Source: Owenia fusiformis
Lineage: Eukaryota > Annelida > Polychaeta > Sabellida > Oweniidae
DNA length: 64,000 nt
Assembly (NCBI GenBank): GCA_903813345.2
Contig: CAIIXF020000006.1
Coordinates: 32,581,524-32,645,523 of the forward strand
Direction: 5' to 3'
Position 1 is the first letter of the stretch, and every line of letters starts with the position of its first letter. This document shows, piece after piece, positions 21,872-36,883 of the stretch. The translations under genes and the position numbers were made by a program. The notes beneath the pieces are model-generated. The model was given only the letters and a program-made list of their open reading frames with translations, had not been told where the DNA came from and did not search any database.

Positions 21872-24800
21872 GATGTTTGGTGTCATCTCGGGATGACACG
21901 TCGCCGGACAAGACACTCTTAGGATGAGATCCTCCTCGGATGAGCGGTACGAAATAAATTTTTCTTTCTAAAATTGAAATTAATGGTATAAAATGATGTT
22001 ATAGTTCAAGTTGAACAGAGTGGTGATGTCTGATGTCATCTCGGGATGACACGTCGCCGGACGAGACACTCTTAGGATGAGATCCTCCTCGGATGAGCGG
22101 TACGAAATAAATTTTTCTTTCTAAAATTGAAATTAATGGTATAAAATGATGTTATAGTTCAAGTTGAACAGAGTGGTGATGTCTGGCGTCATCTCGGGAT
22201 GACACGTCGCCGGACGGGACACTCTTAGGATGAGATCCTCCTCGGATGAGCGGTACAAAATAAATTTTTCTTTCTAAAATTGAAATTAATGGTATAAAAT
22301 GATGTTATAGTTCAAGTTGAACAGAGTGGTGATGTCTCGTGTCATCTCGGGATGACACGTCGCCGGACGAGACACTCTAAGGATGAGATCCTCCTCGGAT
22401 GAGCGGTACGAAATAAATTTTTCTTTCTAAAATTGAAATTAATGGTATAAAATGATGTTATAGTTCAAGTTGAACAGAGTGGTGATGTCTCGTGTCATCT
22501 CGGGATGACACGTCGCCTGACGAGACACTCTTAGGATGAGATCCTCCTCGGATGAGCGGTACGAAATAAATTTTTCTTTCTAAAATTGAAATTAATGGTA
22601 TAAAATGATGTTATAGCTCAAGTTGAACAGAGTGGTGATGTCTGGTGTCATCTTGGGATGACACGTCGCCGGACGAGACACTCTTAGGATGAGATCCTCC
22701 TCGGATGAGCGGTACGAAATAAATCTTTCTTTCTAAAATTGAAATTAATGGTATAAAATGATGTTATAGTTCAAGTTGAACAGAGTGGTGATGTCTGGTG
22801 TCATCTCGGGATGACACGTCGCCGGACGAGACACTCTTAGGATGAGATCCTCCTCTGATGAGCGGTACGAAATAAATTTTTCTTTCTAAAATTGAAATTA
22901 ATGGTATAAAATGATGTTATAGTTCAAGTTGAACAGAGAGGTGATGTCTGATGTCATCTCGGGATGACACGTCGCCGGACAAGACACTCTTAGGATGAGA
23001 TCCTCCTCGGATGAGCGGTACGAAATAAATTTTTCTTTCTAAAATTGAAATTAATGGTATAAAATGATGTTATAGTTCAAGTTGAACAGAGTGGTGATGT
23101 CTGGTGTCATCTCGGGATGACACGTCGCCGGACGAGACACTCTTAGGATGAGATCCTCCTCGGATGAGCGGTACGAAATAAATTTTTCTTTCTAAAATTG
23201 AAATTAATGGTATAAAATGATGTTATAGTTCAAGTTGAACAGAGTGGTGATGTCTCGTGTCATCTCGGGATGACACGTCGCCGGACAGGACACTCTTAGG
23301 ATGAGATCCTCCTCGGATGAGCGGTACGAAATAAATTTTTCTTTCTAAAATTGAAATTAATGGTATAAAATGATGTTATAGTTCAAGTTGAACAGAGTGG
23401 TGATGTCTGGTGTCATCTCGGGATGACACGTCGCCGGACGAGACACTCTTAGGATGAGATCCTCCTCGGATGAGCGGTACCAAATAAATTTTTCTTTCTA
23501 AAATTGAAATTAATGGTATAAAATGATGTTATAGTTCAAGTTGAACAGAGTGGTGATGTCTCGTGTCATCTCGGGATGACACGTCGCCGGACGAGACACT
23601 CTTAGGATGAGATCCTCCTCGGATGAGCGGTACGAAATAAATTTTTCTTTCTAAAATTGAAATTAATGGTATAAAATGATGTTATAGTTCAAGTTGAACA
23701 GAGTGGTGATGTCTGGTGTCATCTCGGGATGAGCGGTACGAAATAAATTTTTCTTTCTAAAATTGAAATTAATGGTATAAAATGATGTTATATTTCAAGT
23801 TGAACAGAGTGGTGATGTCTGGTGTCATCTCGGGATGACGCGTCGCCGGACGAGACACTCTTAGGATGAGATCCTCCTCGGATGAGCGGTACAAAATAAA
23901 TTTTTCTTTCTAAAATTGAAATTAATGGTATAAAATGATGTTATAGTTCAAGTTGAACAGAGTGGTGATGTCTCGTGTCATCTCGGGATGACACGTCGCC
24001 GGACGAGACACTCTTAGGATGAGATCCTCCTCGGATGAGCGGTACGAAATAAATTTTTCTTTCTAAAATTGAAATTAATGGTATAAAATGATGTTATAGT
24101 TCAAGTTGAACAGAGTGGTGATGTCTGGTGTCATCTCGGGATGACACGTCGCCGGACGAGACACTCTTAGGATGAGATCCTCCTCGGATGAGCGGTACGA
24201 AATAAATTTTTCTTTCTAAAATTGAAATTAATGGTATAAAATGATGTTATAGTTCAAGTTGAACAGAGTGGTGATGTCTGGTGTCATCTCGGGATGACAC
24301 GTCGCCGGACGAGACACTCTTAGGATGAGATCCTCCTCGGATGAGAGGTACGAAATAAATTTTTCTTTCTAAAATTGAAATTAATGGTATAAAATGATGT
24401 TATAGTTCAAGTTGAACAGAGTGGTGATGTCTCGTGTCATCTCGGGATGACACGTCGCCGGACGAGACACTCTTAGGATGAGATCCTCCTCGGATGAGCG
24501 GTACGAAATAAATTTTTCTTTCTAAAATTGAAATTAATGGTATAAAATGATGTTATAGTTCAAGTTGAACAGAGTGGTGATGTCTCATGTCATCTCAGGA
24601 TGACACGTCGCCGGACGAGACACTCTTAGGATGAGATCCTCCTCGGATGAGCGGTACGAAATAAATTTTTCTTTCTAAAATTGAAATTAATGGTATAAAA
24701 TGATGTTATAGTTCAAGTTGAACAGAGTGGTGATGTCTCTTGTCATCTCGGGATGACACGTCGCCGGACGAGACACTCTTAGGGTGAGATCCTCCTCGGA

Positions 24801-27800
24801 TGAGCGGTACGAAATAAATTTTTTTTCTAAAATTGAAATTAATGGTATAAAATGATGTTATAGTTCAAGTTGAACAGAGTGGTGATGTCTGGTGTCATCT
24901 CGGGATGACACGTCGCCGGATGAGACACTCTTAGGATGAGATCCTCCTCAGATGAGCGGTACGAAATAAATTTTTCTTTCTAAAATTGAAATTAATGGTA
25001 TAAAATGATGTTATAGTTCAAGTTGAACAGAGTGGTGATGTCTGGTGTCATCTCAGGATGACACGTCGCCGGACGAGACACTCTTAGGATGAGATCCTCC
25101 TCGGATGAGCGGTACGAAATAAATTTTTCTTTCTAAAATTGAAATTAATGGTATAAAATGATGTTATAGTTCAAGTTGAACAGAGTGGTGATGTCTCGTG
25201 TCATCTCAGGATGACACGTCGCCGGACGAGACACTCTTAGGATGAGATCCTCCTCGGATGAGCGGTACGAAATAAATTTGTCTTTCTAAAATTGAAATTA
25301 ATGGTATAAAATGATGTTATAGTTCAAGTTGAACAGAGTGGTGATGTCTGGTGTCATCTCAGGATGACACGTCGCCGGACGAGACACTCTTAGGATGAGA
25401 TCCTCCTCGGATGAGCGGTACGAAATAAATTTTTCTTTCTAAAATTGAAATTAATGGTATAAAATGATGTTATAGTTCAAGTTGAACAGAGTGGTGATGT
25501 CTGGTGTCATCTCGGGATGACACGTCGCCGGACGAGACACTCTTAGGATGAGATCCTCCTCGGATGAGCGGTACGAAATAAAATTTTCTTTCTAAAATTG
25601 AAATTAATGGTATAAAATGATGTTATAGTTCAAGTTGAACAGAGTGGTGATGTCTGGTGTCATCTCGGGATGACACGTCGCCGGACGAGACACTCTTAGG
25701 ATGAGATCCTCCTCGGATGAGCGGTACTAAATAAATTTTTCTTTCTAAAATTGAAATTAATGGTATAAAATGATGTTATAGTTCAAGTTGAACAGAGTGG
25801 TGATGTCTCATGTCATCTCGGGATGACACGTCGCCGGACGAGACACTCTTAGGATGAGATCCTCCTCGGATGAGCGGTACGAAATTAATTTTTCTTTCTA
25901 AAATTGAAATTAATGGTATAAAATGATGTTATAGTTCAAGTTGAACAGAGTGGTGATGTCTCGTGTCATCTCGGGATGACACTTCGCCGGACGAGACACT
26001 CTTAGGATGAGATCCTCCTCTGATGAGCGGTACGAAATAAATTTTTCTTTCTAAAATTGAAATTAATGGTATAAAATGATGTTATAGTTCAAGTTGAACA
26101 GAGTGGTGATGTCTGGTGTCATCTCGGGATGACGATCCTCCTCGGATGAGAGGTACGAAATAAATTTTTCTTTCTAAAATTGAAATTAATGGTATAAAAT
26201 GATGTTATAGTTCAAGTTGAACAGAGTGGTGATGTCTCGTGTCATCTCGGGATGACACGTCGCCGGACGAGACACTCTTAGGATGAGATCCTCCTCGGAT
26301 GAGCGGTACGAAATAAATTTTTCTTTCTAAAATTGAAATTAATGGTATAAAATGATGTTATAGTTCAAGTTGAACAGAGTGGTGATGTCTGGTGTCATCT
26401 CGGGATGACGCGTCGCCGGACGAGACACTCTTAGGATGAGATCCTCCTCGGATGAGCGGTACGAAATAAATTTTTCTTTCTAAAATTGAAATTAATGGTA
26501 TAAAATGATGTTATAGTTCAAGTTGAACAGAGTGGTGATGTCTCGTGTCATCTCGGGATGACACGTCGCCGAACGAGACACTCTTAGGATGACATCCTCC
26601 TCGGATGAGCGGTACGAAATAAATTTTTCTTTCTAAAATTGAAATTAATGGTATAAATTGATGTTATAGTTCAAGTTGAACAGAGTGGTGATGTCTCGTG
26701 TCATCTCGGGATGACACGTCGCCAGACAAAACTCTTAGGATGAGATCCTCCTCGGATGAGCGGTACGAAATAAATTTTTCTTTCTAAAATTGAAATTAAT
26801 GGTATAAAATGATGTTATAGTTCAAGTTGAACAGAGTGGTGATGTCTGGTGTCATCTCGGGATGACACGTCGCCGGACGAGACACTCTTAGGATGAGATC
26901 CTCCTCGGATGAGCGGTACGAAATAAATTTTTCTTTCTAAAATTGAAATTAATGGTATAAAATGATGTTATAGTTCAAGTTGAACAGAGTGGTGATGTCT
27001 GGTGTCATCTCGGGATGACACGTCGCCGGACGAGACACTCTTAGGATGAGATCCTCCTCGGATGAGCGGTACGAAATAAATTTTTCTTTCTAAAATTGAA
27101 ATTAATGGTATAAAATGATGTTATAGTTCAATTTGAACAGAGTGGTGATGTCTGGTGTCATCTCGGGATGACACGTCGCCGGACGAGACACTCTTAGGAT
27201 GAGATCCTCCTCGGATGAGCGGTACGAAATAAATTTTTCTTTCTAAAATTGAAATTAATGGTATAAAATGATGTTATAGTTCAAGTTGAACAGAGTGGTG
27301 ATGTCTCCTGTCATCTCGGGATGACACGTCGCCGGACGAGACACTCTTAGGATGAGATCCTCCTCGGATGAGCGGTACGAAATAAATTTTTCTTTCTAAA
27401 ATTGAAATTAATGGTATAAAATGATGTTATAGTTCAAGTTGAACAGAGTGGTGATGTCTGGTGTCATCTCGGGATGACACGTCGCCGGACGAGACACTCT
27501 TAGGATGAGATCCTCCTCGGATGAGCGGTACGAAATAAATTTTTCTTTCTAAAATTGAAATTAATGGTATAAAATGATGTTATAGTTCAAGTTGAACAGA
27601 GTGGTGATGTCTCCTGTCATCTCGGGATGACACGTCGCCGGACGAGACACTCTTAGGATGAGATTCTCCTCGGATGAGCGGTACGAAATAAATTTTTCTT
27701 TCTAAAATTGAAATTAATGGTATAAAATGATGTTATAGTTCAAGTTGAACAGAGTGGGGTTGTCTGGTGTCATCTCGGGATGACACGTCGCCGGAAGAGA

Positions 27801-30800
27801 CACACTTAGGATGAGATCCTCCTCGGATGAGCGGTACGAAATAAATTTTTCTTTCTAAAATTGAAATTAATGGTATAAAATGATGTTATAGTTCAAGTTG
27901 AACAGAGTGGTGATGTCTGGTGTCATCTCGGGATGACGCGTCGCCGGACGAGACACTCTTAGGATGAGATCCTCCTCGGATGAGCGGTACGAAATAAATT
28001 TTTCTTTCTAAAATTGAAATTAATGGTATAAAATGATGTTATAGTTCAAGTTGAACAGAGTGGTGATGTCTCGTGTCATCTCGGGATGACACGTCGCCGG
28101 ACGAGACACTCTTAGGATGAGATCCTCCTCGGATGAGCGGTACGAAATAAATTTTTCTTTCTAAAATTGAAATTAATGGTATAAAATGATGTTATAGTTC
28201 AAGTTGAACAGAGTGGTGATGTCTGGTGTCATCTCGGGATAACGCGTCGCCGGAGGAGACACTCTTATGATGAGATCCTCCTCGGATGAGCGGTACGAAA
28301 TAAATTTTTCTTTCTAAAATTGAAATTAATGGTATAAAATGATGTTATAGTTCAAGTTGAACAGAGTGGTGATGTCTCGTGTCATCTCGGGATGACACGT
28401 CGCCGGACGAGACACTCTTAGGATGAGATCCTCCTCGGATGAGCGGTACGAAATAAATTTTTCTTTCTAAAATTGAAATTAATGGTATAAAATGATGTTA
28501 TAGTTCAAGTTGAACAGAGTGGTGATGTCTGGTGTCATCTCGGGATGACACGTCGCCGGACGAGACACTCTTAGGATGAGATCCTCCTCGGATGAGCGGT
28601 ACGAAATAAATTTTTCTTTCTAAAATTGAAATTAATGGTATAAAATGATGTTATAGTTCAAGTTGAACAGAGTGGTGATGTCTGGTGTCATCTCGGGATG
28701 ACACGTCGCCGGACGAGACACTCTTAGGATGAGATCCTCCTCGGATGAGCGGTACGAAATAAATTTTTCTTTCTAAAATTGAAATTAATGGTATAAAATG
28801 ATGTTATAGTTCAAGTTGAACAGAGTGGGGTTGTCTGGTGTCATCTCGGGATGACACGTTGCCGGACGAGACACTCTTAGGATGAGATCCTCCTCGGATG
28901 AGAGGTACCAAATAAATTTTTCTTTCTAAAATTGAAATTAATGGTATAAAATGATGTTATAGTTCAAGTTGAACAGAGTGGTGATGTCTCGTGTCATCTC
29001 GGGATGACACGTCGCCGGACGAGACACTCTTAGGATGAGATCCTCCTCGGATGAGCGGTACAAAATAAATTTTTCTTTCTAAAATTGAAATTAATGGTAT
29101 AAAATGATGTTATAGTTCAAGTTGAACAGAGTGGTGATGTCTCGGGTCATCTCGGGATGACATGTCGCCGGACAAGACACTCTTAGGATGAGATCCTCCT
29201 CGGATGAGCGGTACGAAATAAATTTTTCTTTCTAAAATTGAAATTAATGGTATAAAATGATGTTATAGTTCAAGTTGAACAGAGTGGTGATGTCTGGTGT
29301 CATCTCGGGATGACACGTCGCCGGACGAGACACTCTTAGGATGAGATCCTCCTCGGATGAGAGGTACGAAATAAATTTTTCTTTCTAAAATTGAAATTAA
29401 TGGTATAAAATAATGTTATAGTTCAAGTTGAACAGAGTGGTGATGTCTCGTGTCATCTCGGGATGACACGTCGCCGGACGAGACACTCTTAGGATGAGAT
29501 CCTCCTCGGATTAGCGGTACCAAATAAATTTTTCTTTCTAAAATTGAAATTAATGGTATAAAATGATGTTATAGTTCAAGTTGAACAGAGTGGGGTTGTC
29601 TGGTGTCATCTCGGGATGACACGTCGCCGGACGAGATCCTCCTCGGATGAGCGGTACCAAATAAATTTTTCTTTCTAAAATTGAAATTAATGGTATAAAA
29701 TGATGTTATAGTTCAAGTTGAACAGAGTGGTGATGTCTCGTGTCATCTCGGGATGACACGTCGCCGGACGAGACACTCTTAGGATGAGATCCTCCTCGGA
29801 TGAGCGGTACGAAATAAATTTTTCTTTCTAAAATTGAAATTAATGGTATAAAATGATGTTATAGTTCAAGTTGAACAGAGTGGTGATGTCTCGTGTCATC
29901 TCGGGATGACATGTCGCCGGACAAGACACTCTTAGGATGAGATCCTCCTCGGATGAGCGGTACGAAATAAATTTTTCTTTCTAAAATTGAAATTAATGGT
30001 ATAAAATGATGTTATAGTTCAAGTTGAACAGAGTGGTGATGTCTGGTGTCATCTCGGGATGACACGTCGCCGGACGAGACACTCTTAGGATGAGATCCTC
30101 CTCGGATGAGAGGTACGAAATAAATTTTTCTTTCTAAAATTGAAATTAATGGTATAAAATGATGTTATAGTTCAAGTTGAACAGAGTGGTGATGTCTCGT
30201 GTCATCTCGGGATGACACGTCGCCGGACGAGACACTCTTAGGATGAGATCCTCCTCGGATGAGCGGTACGAAATAAATTTTTCTTTCTAAAATTGAAATT
30301 AATGGTATAAAATGATGTTATAGTTCAAGTTGAACAGAGTGGTGATGTCTGGTGTCATCTCGGGATGACGCGTCGCCGAACGAAACACTCTTAGGATGAG
30401 ATCCTCCTCGGATGAGCGGTACGAAATAAATTTTTCTTTCTAAAATTGAAATTAATGGTATAAAATGATGTTATAGTTCAAGTTGAACAGAGTGGTGATG
30501 TCTCGTGTCATCTCAGGATGACACGTCGCCGGACGAGACACTCTTAGGATGAGATCCTCCTCGGATGAGCGGTACGAAATAAATATTTCTTTCTAAAATT
30601 GAAATTAATGGTATAAAATGATGTTATAGTTCAAGTTGAACAGAGTGGTGATGTCTCGTGTCATCTCGGGATGACACGTCGCCGGACAAAACTCTTAGGA
30701 TGAGATCCTCCTCGGATGAGCGGTACGAAATAAATTTTTCTTTCTAAAATTGAAATTAATGGTATAAAATGATGTTATAGTTCAAGTTGAACAGAGTGGT

Positions 30801-33800
30801 GATGTCTCGTGTCATCTCGGGATGACACGTCCGAGATGACACGTCGCCGGACAAAACTCTTAGGATGAGATCCTCCTCGGATGAGCGGTACGAAATAAAT
30901 TTTTCTTTCTCAAATTGAAATTAATGGTATAAAATGATGTTATAGTTCAAGTTGAACAGAGTGGTGATGTCTGGTGTCATCTCGGAATGACACGTCGCCG
31001 GACGAGACACTCTTAGGATGAGATCCTCCTAGGATGAGCGGTACGAAATAAATTTTTCTTTCTAAAATTGAAATTAATGGTATAAAATGATGTTATAGTT
31101 CAAGTTGAACAGAGTGGTGATGTCTCGTGTCATCTCGGGATGACACATCGCCGGACGAGACACTCTTAGGATGAGATCCTCCTCGGATGAGCGGTACGAA
31201 ATAAATTTTTCTTTCTAAAATTGAAATTTATGGTATAAAATGATGTTATAGTTCAAGTTGAACAGAGTGGTAATGTCTGGTGTCATCTCGGGATAACGCG
31301 TCGCCGGAGGAGACACTCTTAGGATGAGATCCTCCTCGGATGAGCGGTACGAAATAAATTTTTCTTTCTAAAATTGAAATTAATGGTATAAAATGATGTT
31401 ATAGTTCAAGTTGAACAGAGTGGTGATGTCTCGTGTCATCTCAGGATGACACGTCGCCGGACGAGACACTCTTAGGATGAGATCCTCCTCGGATGAGCGG
31501 TACGAAATAAATTTTTCTTTCTAAAATTGAAATTAATGGCATAAAATGATGTTATAGTTCAAGTTGAACAGAGTGGTGATGTCTCGTGTAATCTCGGGAT
31601 GACACGTCGCCGGACGAGATACTCTTAGGATGAGATCCTCCTCAGATGAGCGGTACGAAATAAATTTTTCTTTCTAAAATTGAAATTAATGGTATAAAAT
31701 GATGTTATAGTTCAAGTTGAACAGAGTGGTGATGTCTCGTGTCATCTCGGGATGACACGTCGCCGGACGAGACACTCTTAGGATGAGATCCTCCTCGGAT
31801 GAGCGGTACGAAATAAATTTTTCTTTCTAAAATTGAAATTAATGGTATAAAATGATGTTATAGTTCAAGTTGAACAGAGTGGTGATGTCTCGTGTCATCT
31901 CGGGATGACACATCGCCGGACGAGACACTCTTAGGATGAGATCCTCCTCGGATGAGCGGTACGAAATAAATTTTTCTTTCTAAAATTGAAATTAATGGTA
32001 TAAAATGATGTTATAGTTCAAGTTGAACAGAGTGGTGATGTCTGGTGTCATCTCGGGATGACACGTCGCCGGACGAGACACTCTTAGGATGAGATCCTCC
32101 TCGGATGAGCGGTATGAAATAAATTTTTCTTTCTAAAATTGAAATTAATGGTATAAAATGATGTTATAGTTCAAGTTGAACAGAGTGGTGATGTCTGGTG
32201 TCATCTCGGGATGACACGTCGCCGGACGAGACACTCTTAGGATGAGATCCTCCTCGGATGAGCGGTACGAAATAAATTTTTCTTTCTAAATTTGAAATTA
32301 ATGGTATAAAATGATGTTATAGTTCAAGTTGAACAGAGTGGTGATGTCTCGTGTCATCTCGGGATGACACGTCGCCGGACGAGACACTCTTAAGATGAGA
32401 TCCTCCTCGGATGAGCGGTACGAAATAAATTTTTCTTTCTAAATTTGAAATTAATGGTATAAAATGATGTTATAGTTCAAGTTGAACAGAGTGGTGATGT
32501 CTGGTGTTATCTCGGGATGACACGTCGCCGGACGAGACACTCTTAGGATGAGATCCTCCTCGGATGAGCGGTACGAAATAAATTTTTCTTTCTAAAATTG
32601 AAATTAATGGTATAAAATGATGTTATAGTTCAAGTTGAACAGAGTGGTGATGTCTCGTGTCATCTCGGGATGACACGTCGCCGGACGAGACACTCTTAGG
32701 ATGAGATCCTCCTCGGATGAGCGGTACCAAATAAATTTTTCTTTCTAAAATTGAAATTAATAGTATAAAATGATGTTATAGTTCAAGTTGAACAGAGTGG
32801 TGATGTCTGGTGTCATCTCGGGATGACACGTCGCCGGATGAGACACTTTTAGGATGAGATCCTCCTCGGATGAGCGGTACGAAATAAATTTTTCTTTCTA
32901 AAATTGAAATTAATGGTATAAAATGATGTTATAGTTCAAGTTGAACAGAGTGGTGATGTCTCGTGTCATCTTGGGATGACACGTCGCCGGACGAGACACT
33001 CTTAGGATGAGATCCTCCTCGGATGAGCGGTACGAAATAAATTTTTCTTTCTAAAATTGAAATTAATGGTATAAAATGATGTTATAGTTCAAGTTGAACA
33101 GAGTGGTGATGTCTCGTGTCATCTCGGGATGACAACTAAAATTGAAATTAATGGTATAAAATGATGTTATAGTTCAAGTTGAACAGAGTGGTGATGTCTC
33201 GTGTCATCTCGGGATGACACGTCGCCGGACGAGACACTGTTAGGATGAGATCCTCCTCGGATGAGCGGTACGAAATAAATTTTTCTTTCTAAAATTGAAA
33301 TTAATGGTATAAAATGATGTTATAGTTCAAGTTGAACAGAGTGGTGATGTTTCGTGTCATCTCGGGATGACACGTCGCCGGACGAGACACTCTTAGGATG
33401 AGATCCTCCTCGGATGAGCGGTACGAAATAAATTTTTCTTTCTAAAATTGAAATTAATGGTATAAAATGATGTTATAGTTCAAGTTGAACAGAGTGGTGA
33501 TGTCTGGTGTCATCTCGGGATGACACGTCGCCGGACGAGACACTCTTAGGATGAGATCCTCCTCGGATGAGCGGTACGAAATAAATTTTTCTTTCTAAAA
33601 TTGAAATTAATGGTATAAAATGATGTTATAGTTCAAGTTGAACAGAGTGGTGATGTCTCGTGTCATCTCGGGATGACACGTCGCCGGACGAGACACTCTT
33701 AGGATGAGATCCTCCTCGGATGAGCGGTACGAAATAAATTTTTCTTTCTAAAATTGAAATTAATGGTATAAAATGATGTTATAGTTCAAGTTGAACAGAG

Positions 33801-36566
33801 TGGTGATGTCTCGTGTCATCTCGGGATGACACGTCACCGGACGAGACACTCTTAGGATGAGATCCTCCTCGGATGAGCGGTACGAAATAAATTTTTCTTT
33901 CTAAAATTGAAATTAATGGTATAAAATGATGTTATAGTTCAAGTTGAACAGAGTGAATGATGTTATAGTTCAAGTTGAACAGAGTGGTGATGTCTCGTGT
34001 CATCTCGGGATGACACGTCGCCGGACGAGACACTCTTAGGATGAGATCCTCCTCTGATGAGCGGTACGAAATAAATTTTTCTTATTAAAATTGAAATTAA
34101 TGGTATAAAATGATGTTATAGTTCAAGTTGAACAGAGTGGTGATGTCTCGTGTCATCTCGGGACGACACGTCGCCGGACGAGACACTCTTAGGATGAGAT
34201 CCTCCTCGGATGAGCGGTACGAAATAAATTTTTCTTTCTAAAATTGAAATTAATGGTATAAAATGATGTTATAGTTCAAGTTGAACAGAGTGGTGATGTC
34301 TCGTGTCATCTCGGGATGACACGTCGCCGGACGAGACACTCTTAGGATGAGATCCTCTTTGGATGAGCGGTACGAAATAAATTTTTCTTTCTAAAATTGA
34401 AATTAATGGTATAAAATTATGTTATAGTTCAAGTTGAACAGAGTGGTGATGTCTCGTGTCATCTCGGGATGACACGTCGCTGGACGAGACACTCTTAGGA
34501 TGAGATCCTCCTCGGATGAGCGGTACGAAATAAATTTTTCTTTCTAAAATTGAAATTAATGGTATAAAATGATGTTATAGTTCAAGTTGAACAGAGTGGT
34601 GATGTCTGGTGTCATCTCGGGATGACACGTCGCCGGACGAGACACTCTTAGGATGAGATCCTCCTCGGATGAGCGGTACGAAATAAATTTTTCTTTCTAA
34701 AATTGAAATTAATGGTATAAAATGATGTTATAGTTCAAGTTGACAGAGTGGTGATGTCTCGTGTCATCTCGGGACGACACGTCGCCGGACGAGACACTCT
34801 TAGGATGAGATCCTCCTCGGATGAGCGGTACGAAATAAATTTTTCTTTCTAAAATTGAAATTAATGGTATAAAATGATGTTATAGTTCAAGTTGAACAGA
34901 GTGGTGATGTCTGGTGTCATCTCGGGATGACACGTCGCCGGACGAGACACTCTTAGGATGAGATCCTCCTTGGATGAGCGGTACGAAATAAATTTTTCTT
35001 TCTAAAATTGAAATTAATGGTATAAAATTATGTTATAGTTCAAGTTGAACAGAGTGGTGATGTCTCGTGTCATCTCGGGATGACACGTCGCTGGACGAGA
35101 CACTCTTAGGATGAGATCCTCCTCGGATGAGCGGTACGAAATAAATTTTTCTTTCTAAAATTGAAATTAATGGTATAAAATGATGTTATAGTTCAAGTTG
35201 AACAGAGTGGTGATGTCTGGTGTCATCTCGGGATGACACGTCGCCGGACGAGACACTCTTAGGATGAGATCCTCCTCGGATGAGCGGTACGAAATAAATT
35301 TTTCTTTCTAAAATTGAAATTAATGGTATAAAATGATGTTATAGTTCAAGTTTAACAGAGTGGTGATGTCTCGTGTCATCTCGGGATGACACGTCGCCGG
35401 ACGAGACACTCTTAGGATGAGATCCTCCTTGGATGAGCGGTACGAAATAAATTTTTCTTTCTAAAATTGAAATTAATGGTATAAAATGATGTTATAGTTC
35501 AAGTTGAACAGAGTGGTGATGTCTGGTGTCATCTCGGGATGACACGTCGCCGGACGAGACACTCTAAGGATGAGATCCTCCTCGGATGAGCGGTACAAAA
35601 TAAATTTTTCTTTCTAAAATTGAAATTAATGGTATAAAATGATGTTATAGTTCAAGTTGAACAGAGTGGTGATGTCTCGTGTCATCTCGGGATGACACGT
35701 CGCCGGACGAGACACTCTTAGGATGAGATCCTCCTTGGATGAGCGGTACGAAATAAATTTTTCTTTCTAAAATTGAAATTAATGGGATAAAATGATGTTA
35801 TAGTTCAAGTTGAACAGAGTGGTGATGTCTCGTGACATCTCGGGATGACACGTCGCCGGACGAGACACTCTTAGGATGAGATCCTCCTCGGATGAGCGGT
35901 ACGAAATAAATTTTTCTTTCTAAAATTGAAATTAATGGTATAAAATGATGTTATAGTTCAAGTTGAACAGAGTGGTGATGTCTGGTGTCATCTCGGGATG
36001 ACACGTCGCCGGACGAGACACTCTTAGGATGAGATCCTCCTTGGATGAGTGGTACGAAATAAATTTTTCTTTCTAAAATTGAAATTAATGGTATAAAATG
36101 ATGTTATAGTTTAAGTTGAACAGAGTGGTGATGTCTGGTGTCATCTCGGGATGACACGTCGCCGGACGAGACACTCTTAGGATGAGATCCTCCTCGGATG
36201 AGCGGTACGAAATAAATTTTTCTTTCTAAAATTGAAATTAATGGTATAAAATGATGTTATAGTTCAAGTTGAACAGAGTGGTGATGTCTCGTGTCATCTC
36301 GGGATGACACGTCGCCGGACGAGACACTCTTAGGATGAGATCCTCCTCGGATGAGCGGTACGAAATAAATTTTTCTTTCTAAAATTGAAATTAATGGTAT
36401 AAAATGATGTTATAGTTCAAGTTGAACAGAGTGGTGATGTCTGGTGTCATCCTCGTGTCATCTCAGGATGACACGTCGCCGGACGAGACACTCTTAGGAT
36501 GAGATCCTCCTTGGATGAGCGGTACGAAATAAATTTTTCTTTCTTAAATTGAAATTAATGGTATAA

Positions 36567-36883
36567 TTAGAGGTTATGTCACTATGACGTGAAATATGCC
36601 TGAGTTCTCCCAATATAGGCCGACCTTGGGAGGCTCTATATTTGGGCAAGAACGAAGGCATATTTCACGTCATAGTGACATAACTGATGTATTACATGCC
36701 TTTGTTCCCATGGTTACTTTGTATCAATGACGTGACGTCATGATATTATCATGGTTATTAAAGAAATCTAATATCAAAACGAGGTAAGCGGGCTATATCG
36801 GGGTAATCGGGCAATAACGGTGGATATAGCTCGCAAACTTTCCCATTGACTTCCATACAAATGCTTCGCTAGGTATGTAATAC
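36567..36883 (-). mobile_element. Helentron-like non-autonomous insertion (317 bp)
   Basis: The insert splits one monomer between AATGGTATAA and AATGATGTTATAG. Removing it restores the exact consensus, so there is no target duplication, and the target reads TT|TT on the minus strand. On that strand the element starts GTATTACATACC. The inverted partner GGCATGTAATACA lies inside the element at 36688-36700, just before a large hairpin (36573-36684), and the element ends CCTCTAA. A 5' repeat with an inverted partner next to a 3' hairpin, plus T-T insertion without duplication, is the published pattern of helentrons and their short derivatives. There is no Rep/helicase coding sequence. Only one copy is present in the window. 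Two unrelated nested foldback pieces would be the alternative. Confidence 0.6.
36573..36684. repeat. Perfect 29-bp inverted repeat (long hairpin)
   Basis: GTTATGTCACTATGACG... (36573-36601) pairs perfectly with its complement at 36656-36684, leaving a 54-nt loop. The loop itself can form smaller stems: CTCCCAA (36607-36613) with TTGGGAG (36626-36632), and GTTCT (36604-36608) with AGAAC (36649-36653). It would be the 3' hairpin of the helentron-like insert. Confidence 0.85.

Noticed and set aside
22850-22880. Hammerhead-ribozyme-like core CTGATGAGCGGTACGAAA in some B monomers
   Set aside because: Most monomers have CGGATGA or CGGACGA instead of CTGATGA. Stem II would be a single pair, the base expected at the cleavage site is G, and the possible stem I pairing (AGACC/GGTCT) exists only in type A. 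A covariance-model search of both strands would settle it.
36726-36740. TGACGTCA cAMP-response-like site in the helentron-like insert
   Set aside because: It is an isolated 8-bp palindrome in a non-coding insert with no gene nearby, so it has no support as a regulatory site.
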